DNA of 64,000 nucleotides from Fremontodendron californicum (Eukaryota > Streptophyta > Magnoliopsida > Malvales > Malvaceae): NCBI GenBank assembly GCA_030761205.1, contig JAULJL010000021.1, positions 12,071,160 to 12,135,159 of the forward strand, in the 5' to 3' direction. The translations under genes and the position numbers were made by a program. This document shows, one piece after another, positions 23,440-33,596 of the stretch; position 1 is the first letter of the stretch; each line of letters starts with the position of its first letter. The notes under the pieces are model-generated. The model was not told the DNA's origin. It saw nothing but the letters and a program-made list of their open reading frames with translations, and made no database searches.

Positions 23440-25011
23440 TCAATATTGCAACAGGGCTAGCAACTCCTCCACCTCCATAAAAGGATCGCCCCGCCGCAAG
23501 CTCTGATCCATGCTTAATTCACTCAATACACGCTCACGCTCCGACTCCACTTTATTGGCACTATGATCATCGGCAGCAGCATTCAAATTTGATTTCTCAT
23601 CCACCTTTGGCTCTGAAAACCGGCTTTGATCCCTTAAAATGGTGGCTTCTTCTTCTGATTCCTCAGCCTTCTTCTTATCACTACTTCCCTGCTGTAAAGT
23701 TTCCATCATATTACGATCACTCTGATTACTTGTTGAACCCTGTAAAAGTGGCAATTGCCCAAACTCTTCATTCCAAACAGGTAATTCTCCAAGCTCCACC
23801 AAATAATTATTACTTGATTGACAATACGAAATAAGATCGTTCTCGTTCACCAAGCTTTGATCCATGCTTAAATCCCTCAATACATGCTGGGACTCCACTT
23901 TATTGGCAGTATGATCATCAGCAGCAGCATTGAAATTTGATTTCTCCTCCACCTTTGGCTCTGAAATGCGCTTTTGATCGTCACGTTCGAACAACTGATC
24001 CCTTAAAATGGCGGCTTCTTTTGATTCCTTAGCCTTCTTATCCCTACTTCCCTGCTGTAAAATTTCATCAGTCTGATTACTTGGTGGACAATGTAACTGT
24101 GGCAATTGCCCAAACTCTTCATTCCAAACAGGTAATTCTCCAAGCTCCACCAAAATATTACTTGATTGACAATGCGAAATAAGATCCTTTTCGTTCACCA
24201 AGCTTTGATTCATGCTTAAATCCCTCAATACATTTTGGGACTCCACTTTGTTGGGAGTATGGTTATCAGCATCAATGGCGGCCTTTTCTGGTTCCTGATA
24301 ACCCTTATAATTATCCAAACTCTCTTGATGTAAAGCTTTCATCACATTATTAGGATCAGTCTGATCACTTGGTTGTATCAATCCCAGCTCCTCCAAGTTA
24401 CTTGATTGACAGTCTTCGTCGATATTCTTCCTTGTTTGATCATCTCTGAAAAACAACTGTTGAAGCCAAACGGCTTCGTATTCATCTGCGTCCGGAAGAC
24501 GCGTATTCTTTATTTTACAAATCACCCATTCTTGAAACATATTTCCAGGAAGCCGATATTCATACATAATCCAAGTAGTCTTAATACCATCTTTTCTATT
24601 ATTTTTCTCAGTATTAATGCATTTGTAGTCGTAAAAGTTAAGCATATTCACATAACCTATTACTTGATCTTCGTCGTCGAAAATAGGTTTCTCACCTGTC
24701 GACGATTTCCAATATCCACCGCCCTCGCTTTCACTTTGAAGAGTTCTTTTTGGTCTTTTCCCATTCGAATTCTTTTGAGCAATCTTCTGTCGACGGCTGA
24801 AAGCGAATCGCTGGTTGCCTTTCATGAAAGGAAGCCGTTGATCATTTTCAAAGATAAGCCATGGCTTGAAAGAGTAAACATCACAAACTTTAAAAAAATA
24901 ACTGAGATCGCCTAGTTTCACGTCGCCGGTGGCAATGAGCTTTGGGAGATAGTGAGAAACTATCTCCCCATCGCTAGGATCGAACACCATTCCTGCATGA
25001 AGACGCAGCAT
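23440..25011 (-). CDS. Divergent NAC-domain protein with C-terminal tandem repeats, intact (523 aa)
   Basis: A single uninterrupted frame. Residues ~5-170 match a NAC DNA-binding domain in order: MVFDPSDGEIVSHYL (subdomain A), VCDVYSFKPWLIF (B), a basic segment SRRQKIAQKNSNGKRPKR with GGGYWKSSTGEKPI (C), TTWIMYEYRLPG (D) and EWVICKIK (E). The canonical LPPGFRF start is poorly kept. Residues 250-366 and 367-483 are two copies of a ~117-residue repeat (ANKVESQxVLRDLSM, then CQSSN, LVELGELPVWNEEFGQLP, Asp/Glu/Lys-rich tail), followed by a truncated third copy (483-523). Residues ~185-249 look like a partial earlier copy. NAC genes usually have introns; none is seen here. Probable nuclear regulator whose acidic repeats may act in activation; that role is inferred. 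Diverged but free of stops, so probably functional or recently so. Confidence 0.85.
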   Translation of the reverse strand: MLRLHAGMVFDPSDGEIVSHYLPKLIATGDVKLGDLSYFFKVCDVYSFKPWLIFENDQRLPFMKGNQRFAFSRRQKIAQKNSNGKRPKRTLQSESEGGGYWKSSTGEKPIFDDEDQVIGYVNMLNFYDYKCINTEKNNRKDGIKTTWIMYEYRLPGNMFQEWVICKIKNTRLPDADEYEAVWLQQLFFRDDQTRKNIDEDCQSSNLEELGLIQPSDQTDPNNVMKALHQESLDNYKGYQEPEKAAIDADNHTPNKVESQNVLRDLSMNQSLVNEKDLISHCQSSNILVELGELPVWNEEFGQLPQLHCPPSNQTDEILQQGSRDKKAKESKEAAILRDQLFERDDQKRISEPKVEEKSNFNAAADDHTANKVESQHVLRDLSMDQSLVNENDLISYCQSSNNYLVELGELPVWNEEFGQLPLLQGSTSNQSDRNMMETLQQGSSDKKKAEESEEEATILRDQSRFSEPKVDEKSNLNAAADDHSANKVESERERVLSELSMDQSLRRGDPFMEVEELLALLQY

Positions 25012-25100
25012 ATTTTCTTTCTAGGTTTTTTTTTTTTTTTGGATTAATTTCTTTCGTCGTGTGAATTTTTTCTTAAAGAAGACCCATCCTTCTTATATTT

Positions 25101-25110
25101 GTATATATAA
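25101..25110 (-). promoter_or_regulatory. Candidate TATA box of the NAC gene
   Basis: TTATATATAC on the minus strand lies ~90 bp upstream of the NAC ATG. It is inside a 26-bp inverted repeat whose arms are CTTCTTATAT and ATATAAGAAG. The block is kept upstream of the NAC pseudogene (~60954-60970), in unit B (~45360-45385, no NAC gene left) and in unit D (~63470). Confidence 0.45.
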
Positions 25111-25729
25111 GAAGTCGTCCGAATCTTGAATGAAATGTTAACCTTTTCTTATAGGGAAATGTTTTGTTACAGTCATCTAACTTGGTTAGCAGGTTATTGA
25201 GTTATTTTTTTTGAGGATCCATTTCCCTGCTACACACCAAGATTAACCCCAGTTTTAGTTGTTAAATGGCTCATCTAGCGGATTACTTTTGACCCAAATC
25301 CAGATTTTATAACTTAGGCCAGCGTGATCAAAATAAGATGTTCATTGGTAATTAAGATGGGCCTGATCATAAAATGCTGTCTATATTTCAGGCCAGCTGG
25401 GTTTAGATAAACATAAACGTGTTAGTATCCTGTCTAGACCTAAACCCGATTCATTCATAAATAAATTTATAATAAAATATATAATAATAATAAAATATAA
25501 ATTAAATCTCAATCCCATTGAACGTGCTAAACGTAATTGTTTAAATAAGACTTAGATTTATTATTAAAAATAATTTATTTTATGTATTTAGTCAACAATT
25601 ATCATCATATGATAATTTAATTATATTTAGAATTATTAATTTTATAATTGAATCTTGTATCTTTAATAGAAAAAAAAATTGAAAATATATTTCATAAAAC
25701 AAAAAATATAAATTTGATAATTTGAAACA

Positions 25730-25870
25730 CGATACGAAATTAAGCGGATTTGAATTTTGCATAACCATGTTTTTGTCGATGCATTTATGCGTTTATGACT
25801 TTAAAATATTCTCGTGTTATGCAAGTTGACCTGTTGTGATCCGTTTACAATTTACACAATTTTTTTCATG
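25730..25870. repeat. Dispersed ACACGATACGAAATTAAG repeat fragment
   Basis: Words such as AACACGATACGAAATTAAGC, GTTTTTGTCGATGCATTTAT and TTGACCTGTTGTGATCCG have the look of a repeat family seen between plant genes. Related GACACGAACAC/ACGAACGTGTCAAAAT words recur at 22560-22735, 32880-33000, 33815-34120 and their copies in later units. Not a gene; class undetermined. Confidence 0.4.
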
Positions 25871-26197
25871 AAAATTAAAGGTATCCTCAAATCTTATTTT
25901 CATATCTAATTCTCTATCCGGACGATCTTAAGGGTGTATTAAAAATTTCAATTAATTAATCATATTAACATGTTAATCCATTTTACTCAATGCATCTAAC
26001 ACATTAAACTCATTTATTAAATATTTCTATTACAAATACATAAAACAACTTATTGTTCATTTTAAAACTAAGTTAATTGTGTCTAAACGAAATAACTTCT
26101 TATTAATATATTCAATCATTTGAAAATAAATATTGACCACCTCTTATGAGGTTATCCACGTGTAGGCCTTTGTTGAGTTACATGTGATAGGGAGTAC

Positions 26198-26306
26198 TGT
26201 TAAGCGGTGTTATACTATATTTATTAATCTTGGGTTTCTTATGGTATTATATTTAAATTGGATCTTTTCACTTATTGTCAATTGATTTTAGATTGTATAC
26301 TTAACA
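26198..26306 (+). repeat. TRIM-like short LTR with adjoining Met-tRNA PBS (diverged copy)
   Basis: TGTTAAGCGGTGTTATAC ... CTTAACA, followed directly by TAGTATCAGAAC, a degraded initiator-Met-tRNA binding site. It is the older paralogue of the copy at 29411-29520 in the nested duplication. The unit B counterpart has been removed by a deletion near 46404. Confidence 0.5.
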
Positions 26307-26776
26307 TAGTATCAGAACCCAAATGTGTTATGTTCTTTTTGCCTAACTTCATGTGAGGTTGACCACCCCTTGTGTTAAGCATTCAACCTAAATGTTTAGG
26401 TCAGACCAGGTTTGGACAAAAAATGTTAAGTCCAATGTTTGGCATGTTTTTTAAAATAGTTTCATTTTTTTTGTTCAAACTCGTTTTTTGAACTTAATAT
26501 TTTTGTTCAAACACTTCTAAATATCAATTTTTTTTTTGTTGAATTTGGACGAATAACTCAATCCATGTACATATCTAATTGGATATATGCCAATGCCAAT
26601 TTCACTAACATACTAAGCATGCGATTCGTCCATCACAAACATAATTTCACGATTATCATGTGAAATTATGTTAAAAAGTTAGGCCTATGATAATTGTTCG
26701 ACTGAAATGCAAATATTTTTTAAATAGAAATTAAACTAAATCATTAAACAAAAATCTCAACTTACTAGCTTAACGG

Positions 26777-27070
26777 TAGACTTATTCATGGGTCAGGTAG
26801 CTTGCTCGGCTCGACAAGTTTGATTCGTATTGGGTCGAGCTTGGGCAGGAGTTTTAGTGATTCTGGTCGAGCCGGCCCGGCCCGGTCCGGCTCGAATCAC
26901 TGTTCACCTATTAAAAAATTATTATTCTTTAAATTTAATTATAAAATATAAATATTAATATAGAAAATTAAATTTTTTTACTACTATTATGAACAGTAAA
27001 CCAAACCGATTATGATCGAATCTGAGTAAGAAAAAAAAATCGAACCGTGGCCCGACCATGAACAGGTCTA
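26777..27070. mobile_element. hAT-like MITE, 294 bp, with 8-bp target duplication
   Basis: Imperfect terminal inverted repeats TAGACTTATTCATGGGTC and ...GACCATGAACAGGTCTA. Flanks are CTTAACGG and CTTAACAG, an 8-bp duplication with one mismatch, as expected for hAT elements. The interior is GGCCCGG-rich at both ends and AT-rich in the middle; it encodes nothing. Unit B copy: 46778-47066. Confidence 0.75.
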
Positions 27071-27942
27071 CTTAACAGATGTTATTCTTTATTAACTGTG
27101 TTGATGCTTAAGGTTCGAAAACAAATCTTAACCTTTACGAAGTCTTTAAAGTTCATTTCTTTTGCCTTCTTTATTAGGTAAAATGCCTTTACGAAATCTT
27201 CTCCTTTGCTCCTGTAGTCATTTCATGTATTTCCCAAGCAAAATCAAGAGAAAACGAAGAAAAAAAATCATATTTATTTTGTTAATTTTTTGTAATCAAT
27301 TTTAATACTAAGATTATTCATGAATGAAATGAGAATCAACACATCATCCAAATTTTGGATAAAGTATGATTAGATTCATTTAATTCTAACCAGCGGTAGA
27401 GTTTGCATTACGTTGCGGGTTAATAAATGATAGAATTGAAATGTTTAAAAATATTAATTATTTGTGATGACATGAAATATAAAAATATAAGCAATCATGA
27501 AAATATAAGCATTATACTATAATCAAATGTGTAATGCCTAAATCATCATTTTCACCCTAAATTTTTTAACTACTTCAATTATTCTAAATCCCATCTCTAT
27601 TAATAGACAGAATGTCATAAAAATCCCCAATATCAATAGCTTAAAACCTAGAACAACCCAAAAAATTTCACACAATACCCAATTAACCTTCAAATCATGA
27701 TTTATGTCTCATCTTAGTTGTCTTAAAATTATGTCCCAAATTCTCTAATGGCTTACATTATTTTGGGGACAATTTTAATATTATATAAGATACTCGCACT
27801 ACGTAGGGGGTTTACATGTTTAATTTAGTGGATTTACAAATTTGATTTAATTATTAGTGGAAGTTCTATATATACATAATATATATAAATATATTAATGT
27901 ATGACCGATTTAATAATCCAATTACTAAGTCAATAAATCTTT

Positions 27943-28135
27943 TTACTGCTAAGCCAATAAAAATTTTATTAACCAAAAGATAATAAGTCCAAAGACTCAG
28001 AGATACATCCATCACCCAAACAATGACAAATTAAAACCACACTGTAGCAAAACGCCATAGTCCAGCACCTAGTTAACACATAACAAAATATTTACAGGGA
28101 ATTTAATCTCAGAACATGATAGAAATCTAGAAATC
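27943..28135 (-). mobile_element. Truncated LINE-like 3' tail (probable)
   Basis: On the minus strand the segment ends ...TTAATAAAATTTTTATTGGC, a common ending of plant non-LTR element tails. It is absent from the nested paralogue (39955-39985), where flanking sequences join. Borders are approximate and no clean target duplication was found. Copy in unit B near 47965-48130. Confidence 0.4.
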
Positions 28136-28869
28136 AAATTGAATTGCTATGATAAATTATTAAAAAAAAAACAAAATACGAATTTAAATGAACTTAACAA
28201 AACGTTTACGTGTAAACTATTAAACAATCTAAAAGCTTCCGAACCATCAAAAACAACTTTTATCATTTTAATCCATGAGAATATATTTGAATTAGTAATT
28301 TCATCAAATATTTTAATAAATTTTACTTTACTTTCATAGCTAGAATATATACTCATAATAGCATTGTTAAAATGATTCAAATTAAAAGATAAAAATTTCA
28401 TCTCTAAATAAATCCCATGAATCAGTTGTCCTTTTTTTACACATCACATAAAAATATTAAAAAATTTATTTAAATAAAATGTAATTTATTCAAACTTTAT
28501 TTATAAAAAATAACTTTTGGAAACATTATATTATTATGTAAAATTTAATATAATGTGAATATCAATAAAAGTATATTTCATTAATAACGATAATTCTATT
28601 AATAATGATAGTTTCAATAATAAATTAAAATTAAAAATTAAATATATTGAAAGTGATTATTCATTAACTATATAATTAATATCATTAACATACTTGTAGG
28701 CATAATTGATATATTTTTTTAATAACTAATGTGTGTATATTGATATTCTTGTTTTCAAAAAATATATTAATGTTTATGTTCATATTTTTTTAAAGGGCTA
28801 TATATAAGTATATTATATTTGTAACATTGTATTTAACGTTTATACGATTTAAAATCATTTTAATCCAGA

Positions 28870-29117
28870 TTTTTTTCTACCTTACCCAGGCTCGGCCCTA
28901 GACAAACCCGAGCTGGTTCGGATCACTATTCAAAAAAATAATAAAAAATTATTTTTACATTAAATTTTATAATTAAATTTAAATAAAAATTTAATTTTTA
29001 AATGCATGAAAAGTGATCTGGGCCAAGCCGGGCCAGTCTGGATCACCAAAAATTATATCCAAGCCCGGCCTAATACGGACCGGGCCTGTCAGGCTGCCTG
29101 GCTCATGAGCAAGTCTA
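28870..29117. mobile_element. Truncated hAT-like MITE
   Basis: The right end GGCTCATGAGCAAGTCTA matches the terminal inverted repeat of the intact MITEs. The GGCCCGG-rich arms (GGGCCAAGCCGGGCCAG, GGACCGGGCCTGTCAGG) are present, but the left terminus has been lost. Copies at 44872-45124 and 48853-49106. Confidence 0.55.
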
Positions 29118-29259
29118 AGTCATAAAACAACTTATTATTCATTTTAAACGAAATAACTTCTTATTAATATATTCAGTCATTTGAAAATAAATATTGACCA
29201 CCTCTTGTGAGATTGTCCACGTGTAAGCTTTTGTTGAGTTACACGTGATGGGGAGTGTT

Positions 29260-29397
29260 TCTTTCTTTCTTTTTTTTTTTTTTTTTTTTTTTTTTTCCCC
29301 CTAAATCAAGGATTTCATTAATAAGTAGATATAAGGAACAAGGAAGCATTGCTGTAAATAAGCAAATGCTATAAAGGTTGCCGAAACAAGGCACCTA
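29260..29397 (-). mobile_element. 5'-truncated LINE or SINE tail with 17-bp target duplication
   Basis: ACGTGATGGGGAGTGTT flanks the insert at 29243-29259 and 29398-29414. On the minus strand the body ends CTTGATTTAGGGGG plus a long A tract (plus-strand T run 29270-29295). The nested paralogue at 26180-26200 is the empty site. In unit B (49230-49340) the left flank is partly deleted; a further copy of its 3' part lies at 45262-45343. Confidence 0.75.
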
Positions 29398-29410
29398 ACG
29401 TGATGGGGAG

Positions 29411-29520
29411 TGTTAAGTGGTGTTATCCTACATCTATTAAATTTTTGGTTTTTCATGATCTTATATTGAAGTTGGGTCTCTCCATTTATTACCAATTGGT
29501 TTTAGGTTGGATGTTTAACA
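29411..29520 (+). repeat. TRIM-like 110-bp LTR followed by PBS
   Basis: Starts TGTTAAGTGGTGTTATCC, ends GATGTTTAACA, followed at once by TGATATCAGAGC (29521-29532), one mismatch from the TGGTATCAGAGC initiator-Met-tRNA site. TG...CA ends, short length and PBS fit a TRIM/SMART-type element. A second LTR is not seen, so this is a remnant. Unit B copy: 49354-49463. Confidence 0.55.
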
Positions 29521-29812
29521 TGATATCAGAGCCTAGATATGTTATATTCTTCCTGCCTAACCCATATGAGGTTGATCACCCCTTGTGTCGAGCATCCAAC
29601 TTAAATGTTAGGCCAGACCAGGTTTGGACAAAAAAAGTTACGCCCAATGTTTGGCATGTTTTCTTAAAACGTGTCTCATTTTTTTTTTCAAATCCATTTT
29701 TTGAACTTAATATTTTTATCAAAACCTTTTTAAATATCAAATAATTTTTTGAACTTAAACAAATAGCTCGACTCATGTACATATCTAATTGAATATATGC
29801 CAATGTCAATTT

Positions 29813-29991
29813 TTTTGGGTGTAAACCCGGGTGTCCCCCACCCCCATTTTATGGTTGATGGAAGACTAATCAATTTTGGGCCGGGAGTGTAATGGTAAAG
29901 CTCTCCCAATATTGGAGACTCCCAAATTCGAATCTTGGTTCTTATCTAGGGGGTTGGAGCCACTAACTATTTCAACCAACTAAATGTTGGT
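29813..29991 (-). mobile_element. tRNA-derived SINE with 17-bp target duplication
   Basis: TATGCCAATGTCAATTT flanks the insert at 29796-29812 and 29992-30008; the nested paralogue at 26585-26605 is uninterrupted. On the minus strand the 5' part holds an A-box-like TAGTTAGTGG and, ~35 bp on, a B-box-like GATTCGAATTT, the spacing of a pol III tRNA promoter. The 3' end is A-rich. Length ~179 bp. Unit B copy: 49754-49932 with the same flanks. Confidence 0.75.
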
Positions 29992-30183
29992 TATGCCAAT
30001 GTCAATTTCACTAACGATACTAAGCATGCGATTCCTCCGTCACAAACACAAGTTCACGATTATCATGTGAATTACATTAAAAAGTCAGGTCTATGATAAT
30101 TGATCGATTGAAAATGCAAATATTTTTAAAATAGAAATTAAACTAAATCATTAAACAAAAATCTCAACTTATTAACTTAACGA

Positions 30184-30459
30184 CAGACCTACTAATGGGT
30201 TGGGTAGTCAGCTCGGTTTGATCCGAATTGAGTCGAGTTTGGACATGAGTTTTAGTGATTCATGTCGGTCCGACCTAGCTTAAATCACTATTCAAGTATT
30301 AAAAAAAATTTATTTAAATTTAATTATATAAATATATAAATATTAATATAAAACTAATTTTAAAATTTTTTATTATTATTATGAAGAGTAAACCGGGCTG
30401 GCTAGAGCCAGGCCTGGATAAGAAAAAAAAACTTTTGAGCCGCAACTCGGTTCATGAAC
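30184..30459. mobile_element. Diverged hAT-like MITE (nested paralogue of the 26777 copy)
   Basis: It lies in the same sequence context as 26777-27070 (preceded by ATTAAACAAAAATCTCAACT, followed by TTAACAGTTGTCATTC), so it was duplicated with its flanks and did not insert independently. The right end has lost the AGGTCTA terminus. Unit B copy: 50124-50398. Confidence 0.65.
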
Positions 30460-30608
30460 TTAACAGTTGTCATTCTTTATTAACAGTGTTGATGCTTAAG
30501 GTTCGAAAACAAATCTTAACCTTTACGAAGTCTTTAAAGTTCATTTCTTTTGCCTTCTTTATTAGGTAAAATGCCTTTATGAAATCTTCTCCTTTGCTCT
30601 TGTAGTCA

Positions 30609-31744
30609 TCAATTATTATGAAAATTGAGTCCATAGGGACACATAGGGAATTTTTGAATTGTATTAAAGGGTTTTTTGGTCCTATTTTGTTATTTTTTAT
30701 GGATATTTTTGACTTGGCACAAAGAATTTTTAGGGACCCAAGAGGCATTTCTTTAAATGTCCAAAAAATGTTAATAAATATATATTCCAAAAAAATATTT
30801 TGTTTTCTTAGGTCGATTTAGGATCTATATCCGACCCGCTTGGAAATTTTTTTTAAAAAATTATTGTTTATTTTAATTTTAAATGATGTATTTACAGTGG
30901 TTAGTTCGCACGTTGACTCGCGAATCGATTTAAGATCCGTACTCGACTCGCTCAGAGAAAAAGTTAAAAAATAAATTTATTTTACTAATTATTTTTATTT
31001 TAATTTTAAATGATGAATTTAGAGTGGCTGATCCGCATGTTGACTCGCGGGTTGATTTAGGATCCATATCCGATTCACTTGGAGAAAAAGTTTTAAAAAA
31101 TATTTTATTAATTATTTTTATTTTAAATGATGCTTTTAAAGGGATTGGTCCGCACGTTGACTCGATGGTCGGTTTAGGATTCGTACCCAACCGGCTAGGG
31201 GAAAAAAGTTAAAAATTTTATTTTATTAATTATTTTTATTTAAAATTTAAATGATGTATTTAAAGGCGTAGGTCTGCGCGTTGAGTCACGGGTCGATTTA
31301 GGATTCGTACCCGATCCGTTCTGAAAAAAAGTAAAAAAAAAAAGAAGGAAAAAACGAACTTGCTACTAACCTTTATGAGAAAATCGATCCTATGAGAGAA
31401 TAAAATATAAACCACAATTTTATTTTTTATTTTTACCTCCTATAAATAAAAATACACAGTATACAATAAAGTCCCTAAATATTTTAAAATATATATATAT
31501 ATAAATAACATTTAAAAATACATTTATATCACATAATTTATAAATAAACAATTATTATAAATTTAATTTTCATAATTAACAAAATATAATTATATTAAGA
31601 CTATTACAATTTTAAAATAAAAAGATTAAATAAAAATTTATTATTTAAAAAATATAATTTAAAATTAATTTATTATTATTAATTAATTAAAATTTTATAT
31701 CAAAAAATTAAAACTATCCCGGCGAAGCGAAGGAATTTTTCTAG
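30609..31744 (+). mobile_element. Helitron-like element 1, 1136 bp, non-autonomous
   Basis: Starts TCAATTATTATG and ends GGAATTTTTCTAG, a CTRR 3' terminus, with a GC-rich hairpin-like CCCGGCGAAGCGA ~10-20 bp before the end. It sits between A and T. The nested paralogue at 27213-27226 reads GTAGTCATTTCATG without a break, which is the sequence left if 30609-31744 is removed. No target duplication, as expected. The core is five imperfect repeats of 105-133 bp (30811-31330), each with a GATTTAGGATCCGTACCCGA-like word and a CGCACGTTGACTCG-like word. No Rep/Hel protein is encoded. Unit B copy: 50548-51678. Confidence 0.78.
30811..31330 (+). repeat. Five imperfect ~105-133-bp tandem repeats inside Helitron 1
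   Basis: GATTTAGGAT-type words start near 30814, 30919, 31052, 31168 and 31295. Each is followed by CCGTACCCGACCCGCT-like sequence and an AT-rich spacer ending in AAATGATG. GC-rich and AT-rich blocks alternate. Copy at 50750-51262 in unit B. Confidence 0.75.
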
Positions 31745-32588
31745 TTTCATGTATTTCCAAGCAAAATCAAGAGAAAATGAAGAAAAAAAAATCATATTTA
31801 CTTTGCTAATTTTTTGTATTCAATTTAATACTAAGATTATTCATTAATGAAGTGAGAAGCAACACATCCAAAATTTGGATAAAATATGACAGGATTCATT
31901 TATAATTTCAATCAGCGGTAGAGCTCGCGTTACGGAGAAATTTTTCACTCTTTTTATTAAGTAAATGATAGAATCGAAATATTTAAAAATATTAAAATGT
32001 TAATCATTTGTGACAGTATGAAAAATATAAAATATAAGAAATTATGAAAAAAGAGATTTTGGAATAAATATACATTATACTATAATCAAATGTATAATGC
32101 CTAAACCATCATTTTCACCCTATTTTTTTTTCTCATATCTCCTTATCAATTTATTAATTATCTCAATTATCCTAAATTTCATCTCTATTAATGGACAGAA
32201 TGTCATAAACAACCAAATATATCAGTAGCTTAAAACCTTAAACAAACCAAAAAATTTCACACAATACCCCAATTAACCTTCAAATTATGATTTATGTCTC
32301 ATCTTAGTTGTCTTAAAATTATGTCCCAATTCTCTAATGATTTACACTATTTTGGGTACAATTTTAATATTACTAGATAATGTCCGTGCTTCGCTGCGGA
32401 ATATTATCGGATTTGAATTGATATTTTATAATAAATTTGGAAGATTAAAAACAAAGAGGAGTAAAGATAATTTAGAAAAATAATAACTTCTATCCTTATA
32501 CGACACTTGGTATAAATTGAGAGTTATTTGAATATGATCAATTAAATCCGACAATTTTAGACACAATATAATTATACGATATAAACAT

Positions 32589-32853
32589 TTTTTTTTTCTC
32601 AGCCAACAAATTTTTATTAAAAGGTAACCTCAAAAGACTACAAAGTCAGAGAGCATAAAGCTCTCCTCCAAGTACAAACCAGACCATCTAAAACAGAATC
32701 CAAATTCACAAAAACCACCTTAAACTTAGAAAATTACAAAACTAAGACCTTAACACAAAAAAGACACCACGGCAAAACACCTTCATTTGCAATCTTAAAT
32801 AAAAATTTTGCACCAAAGACAGAATTGCAACTTCAAAACTGTGGTTAATATAA
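32589..32853 (-). mobile_element. 5'-truncated LINE-like tail with 11-bp target duplication
   Basis: GATATAAACAT (32578-32588) and GATACAAACAT (32854-32864) flank it. On the minus strand it ends ...TTAATAAAAATTTGTTGGCT followed by GAGAAAAAAAAA, the shape of a non-LTR element tail with poly(A). No intact domain is seen. Unit B copy: about 52535-52795. Confidence 0.6.
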
Positions 32854-33042
32854 GATACAAACATAACATGAGAAAAATAATTAAAACACGACATGACACA
32901 AAATATAACATGAACATGACACAAATACACGAACGTGTCAAAATCTACATAAAACGAATTATTAACGTTTGATAAAATAACACGAACATGTTACAGACAT
33001 ATAATTTTTCTCTAAATTGAATTATTATATTGACGGCTTTGA

Positions 33043-33180
33043 GAACTATTCAACTCTATTGATCAGATGATGTTGGATATTGGCGAGATTCATTTTGTTA
33101 ATGTTTTCTTGAAGCAAACAGTTGACGAGCTTGCTAAAGTTGGAGTGAAAAGAACAAACATGTTCATGGTGTGGTGGTAA
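33043..33180 (+). pseudogene. LINE RNase H C-terminal fragment (45 codons)
   Basis: The frame from 33043 to the TAA at 33178-33180 reads ELFNSIDQMMLDIGEIHFVN ... VDELAKVGVKRTNMFMVWW. The pattern of a helix, an 'xADxLAKxG' motif (here VDELAKVG) and a final WW before the stop is that of RNase H domains ending plant LINE polyproteins. The upstream RT is absent. In unit B a 4-base insertion near 53065 breaks the frame. Confidence 0.65.
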
Positions 33181-33295
33181 GCTATTTATGATTTCAATTG
33201 GGATATTTTTGTGTTTCAGCTTACTTTTTCTGATATTTTATATGATGATGTTAATGTGGGTGATATTTTTGGAAATTTTGGATGTACATGCGGGT

Positions 33296-33596
33296 TAGAC
33301 CTACTCACGGGCCGGGCAGCCCGCCCGGCCTGGTAGGCCCGCCCCGTATTGGTCGGGCCTGGGCAGGATATTTTGTGTTCCGGGCCGACCCGGCCTGGCC
33401 CGGAACAGTAATTTTTATTATAATAATATTATTTTATTTAATTTTAATTATAAAAAAATAAAAAAATTATTTTTTTATTCCAATGAACAGTGTTTCGGGC
33501 CTAAACGGGCGGGCCGGGCTGACCCAGGGTCGGGCCAGGGCAGAGAAAATAAAAAAAAACCGGGCCGCGGCCCGGCCCGGCCCATGAGCAGCTCTA
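33296..33596. mobile_element. hAT-like MITE, 301 bp, with an exact empty site in unit B
   Basis: Terminal inverted repeats TAGACCTACTCACGGGCC and GGCCCATGAGCAGCTCTA. The 8-bp flanks are ATGCGGGT (33288-33295) and CTGCGGGT (33597-33604). Unit B at 53235-53242 reads CTGCAGGT once in the same context, so the insertion followed the A/B duplication or was lost from B. The ends are very GC-rich GGCCCGGCC sequence and the middle is AT-rich; nothing is encoded. Confidence 0.85.

Noticed and set aside
24406..24915. 169-codon plus-strand frame over the NAC gene (also 60259-60768)
   Set aside because: It is antisense to the NAC domain; the minus-strand product matches NAC subdomains, and this frame is an open shadow.
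29400..29744. 114-codon plus-strand frame (and copy at 49343)
   Set aside because: It starts in a LINE-tail flank and runs through the TRIM-like LTR and PBS; no conserved domain, and the unit B copy diverges at its end.
29860..29960. Possible tRNA gene (A/B-box-like words)
   Set aside because: No cloverleaf can be formed, an A-rich tail and target duplications are present; it is better explained as a SINE.
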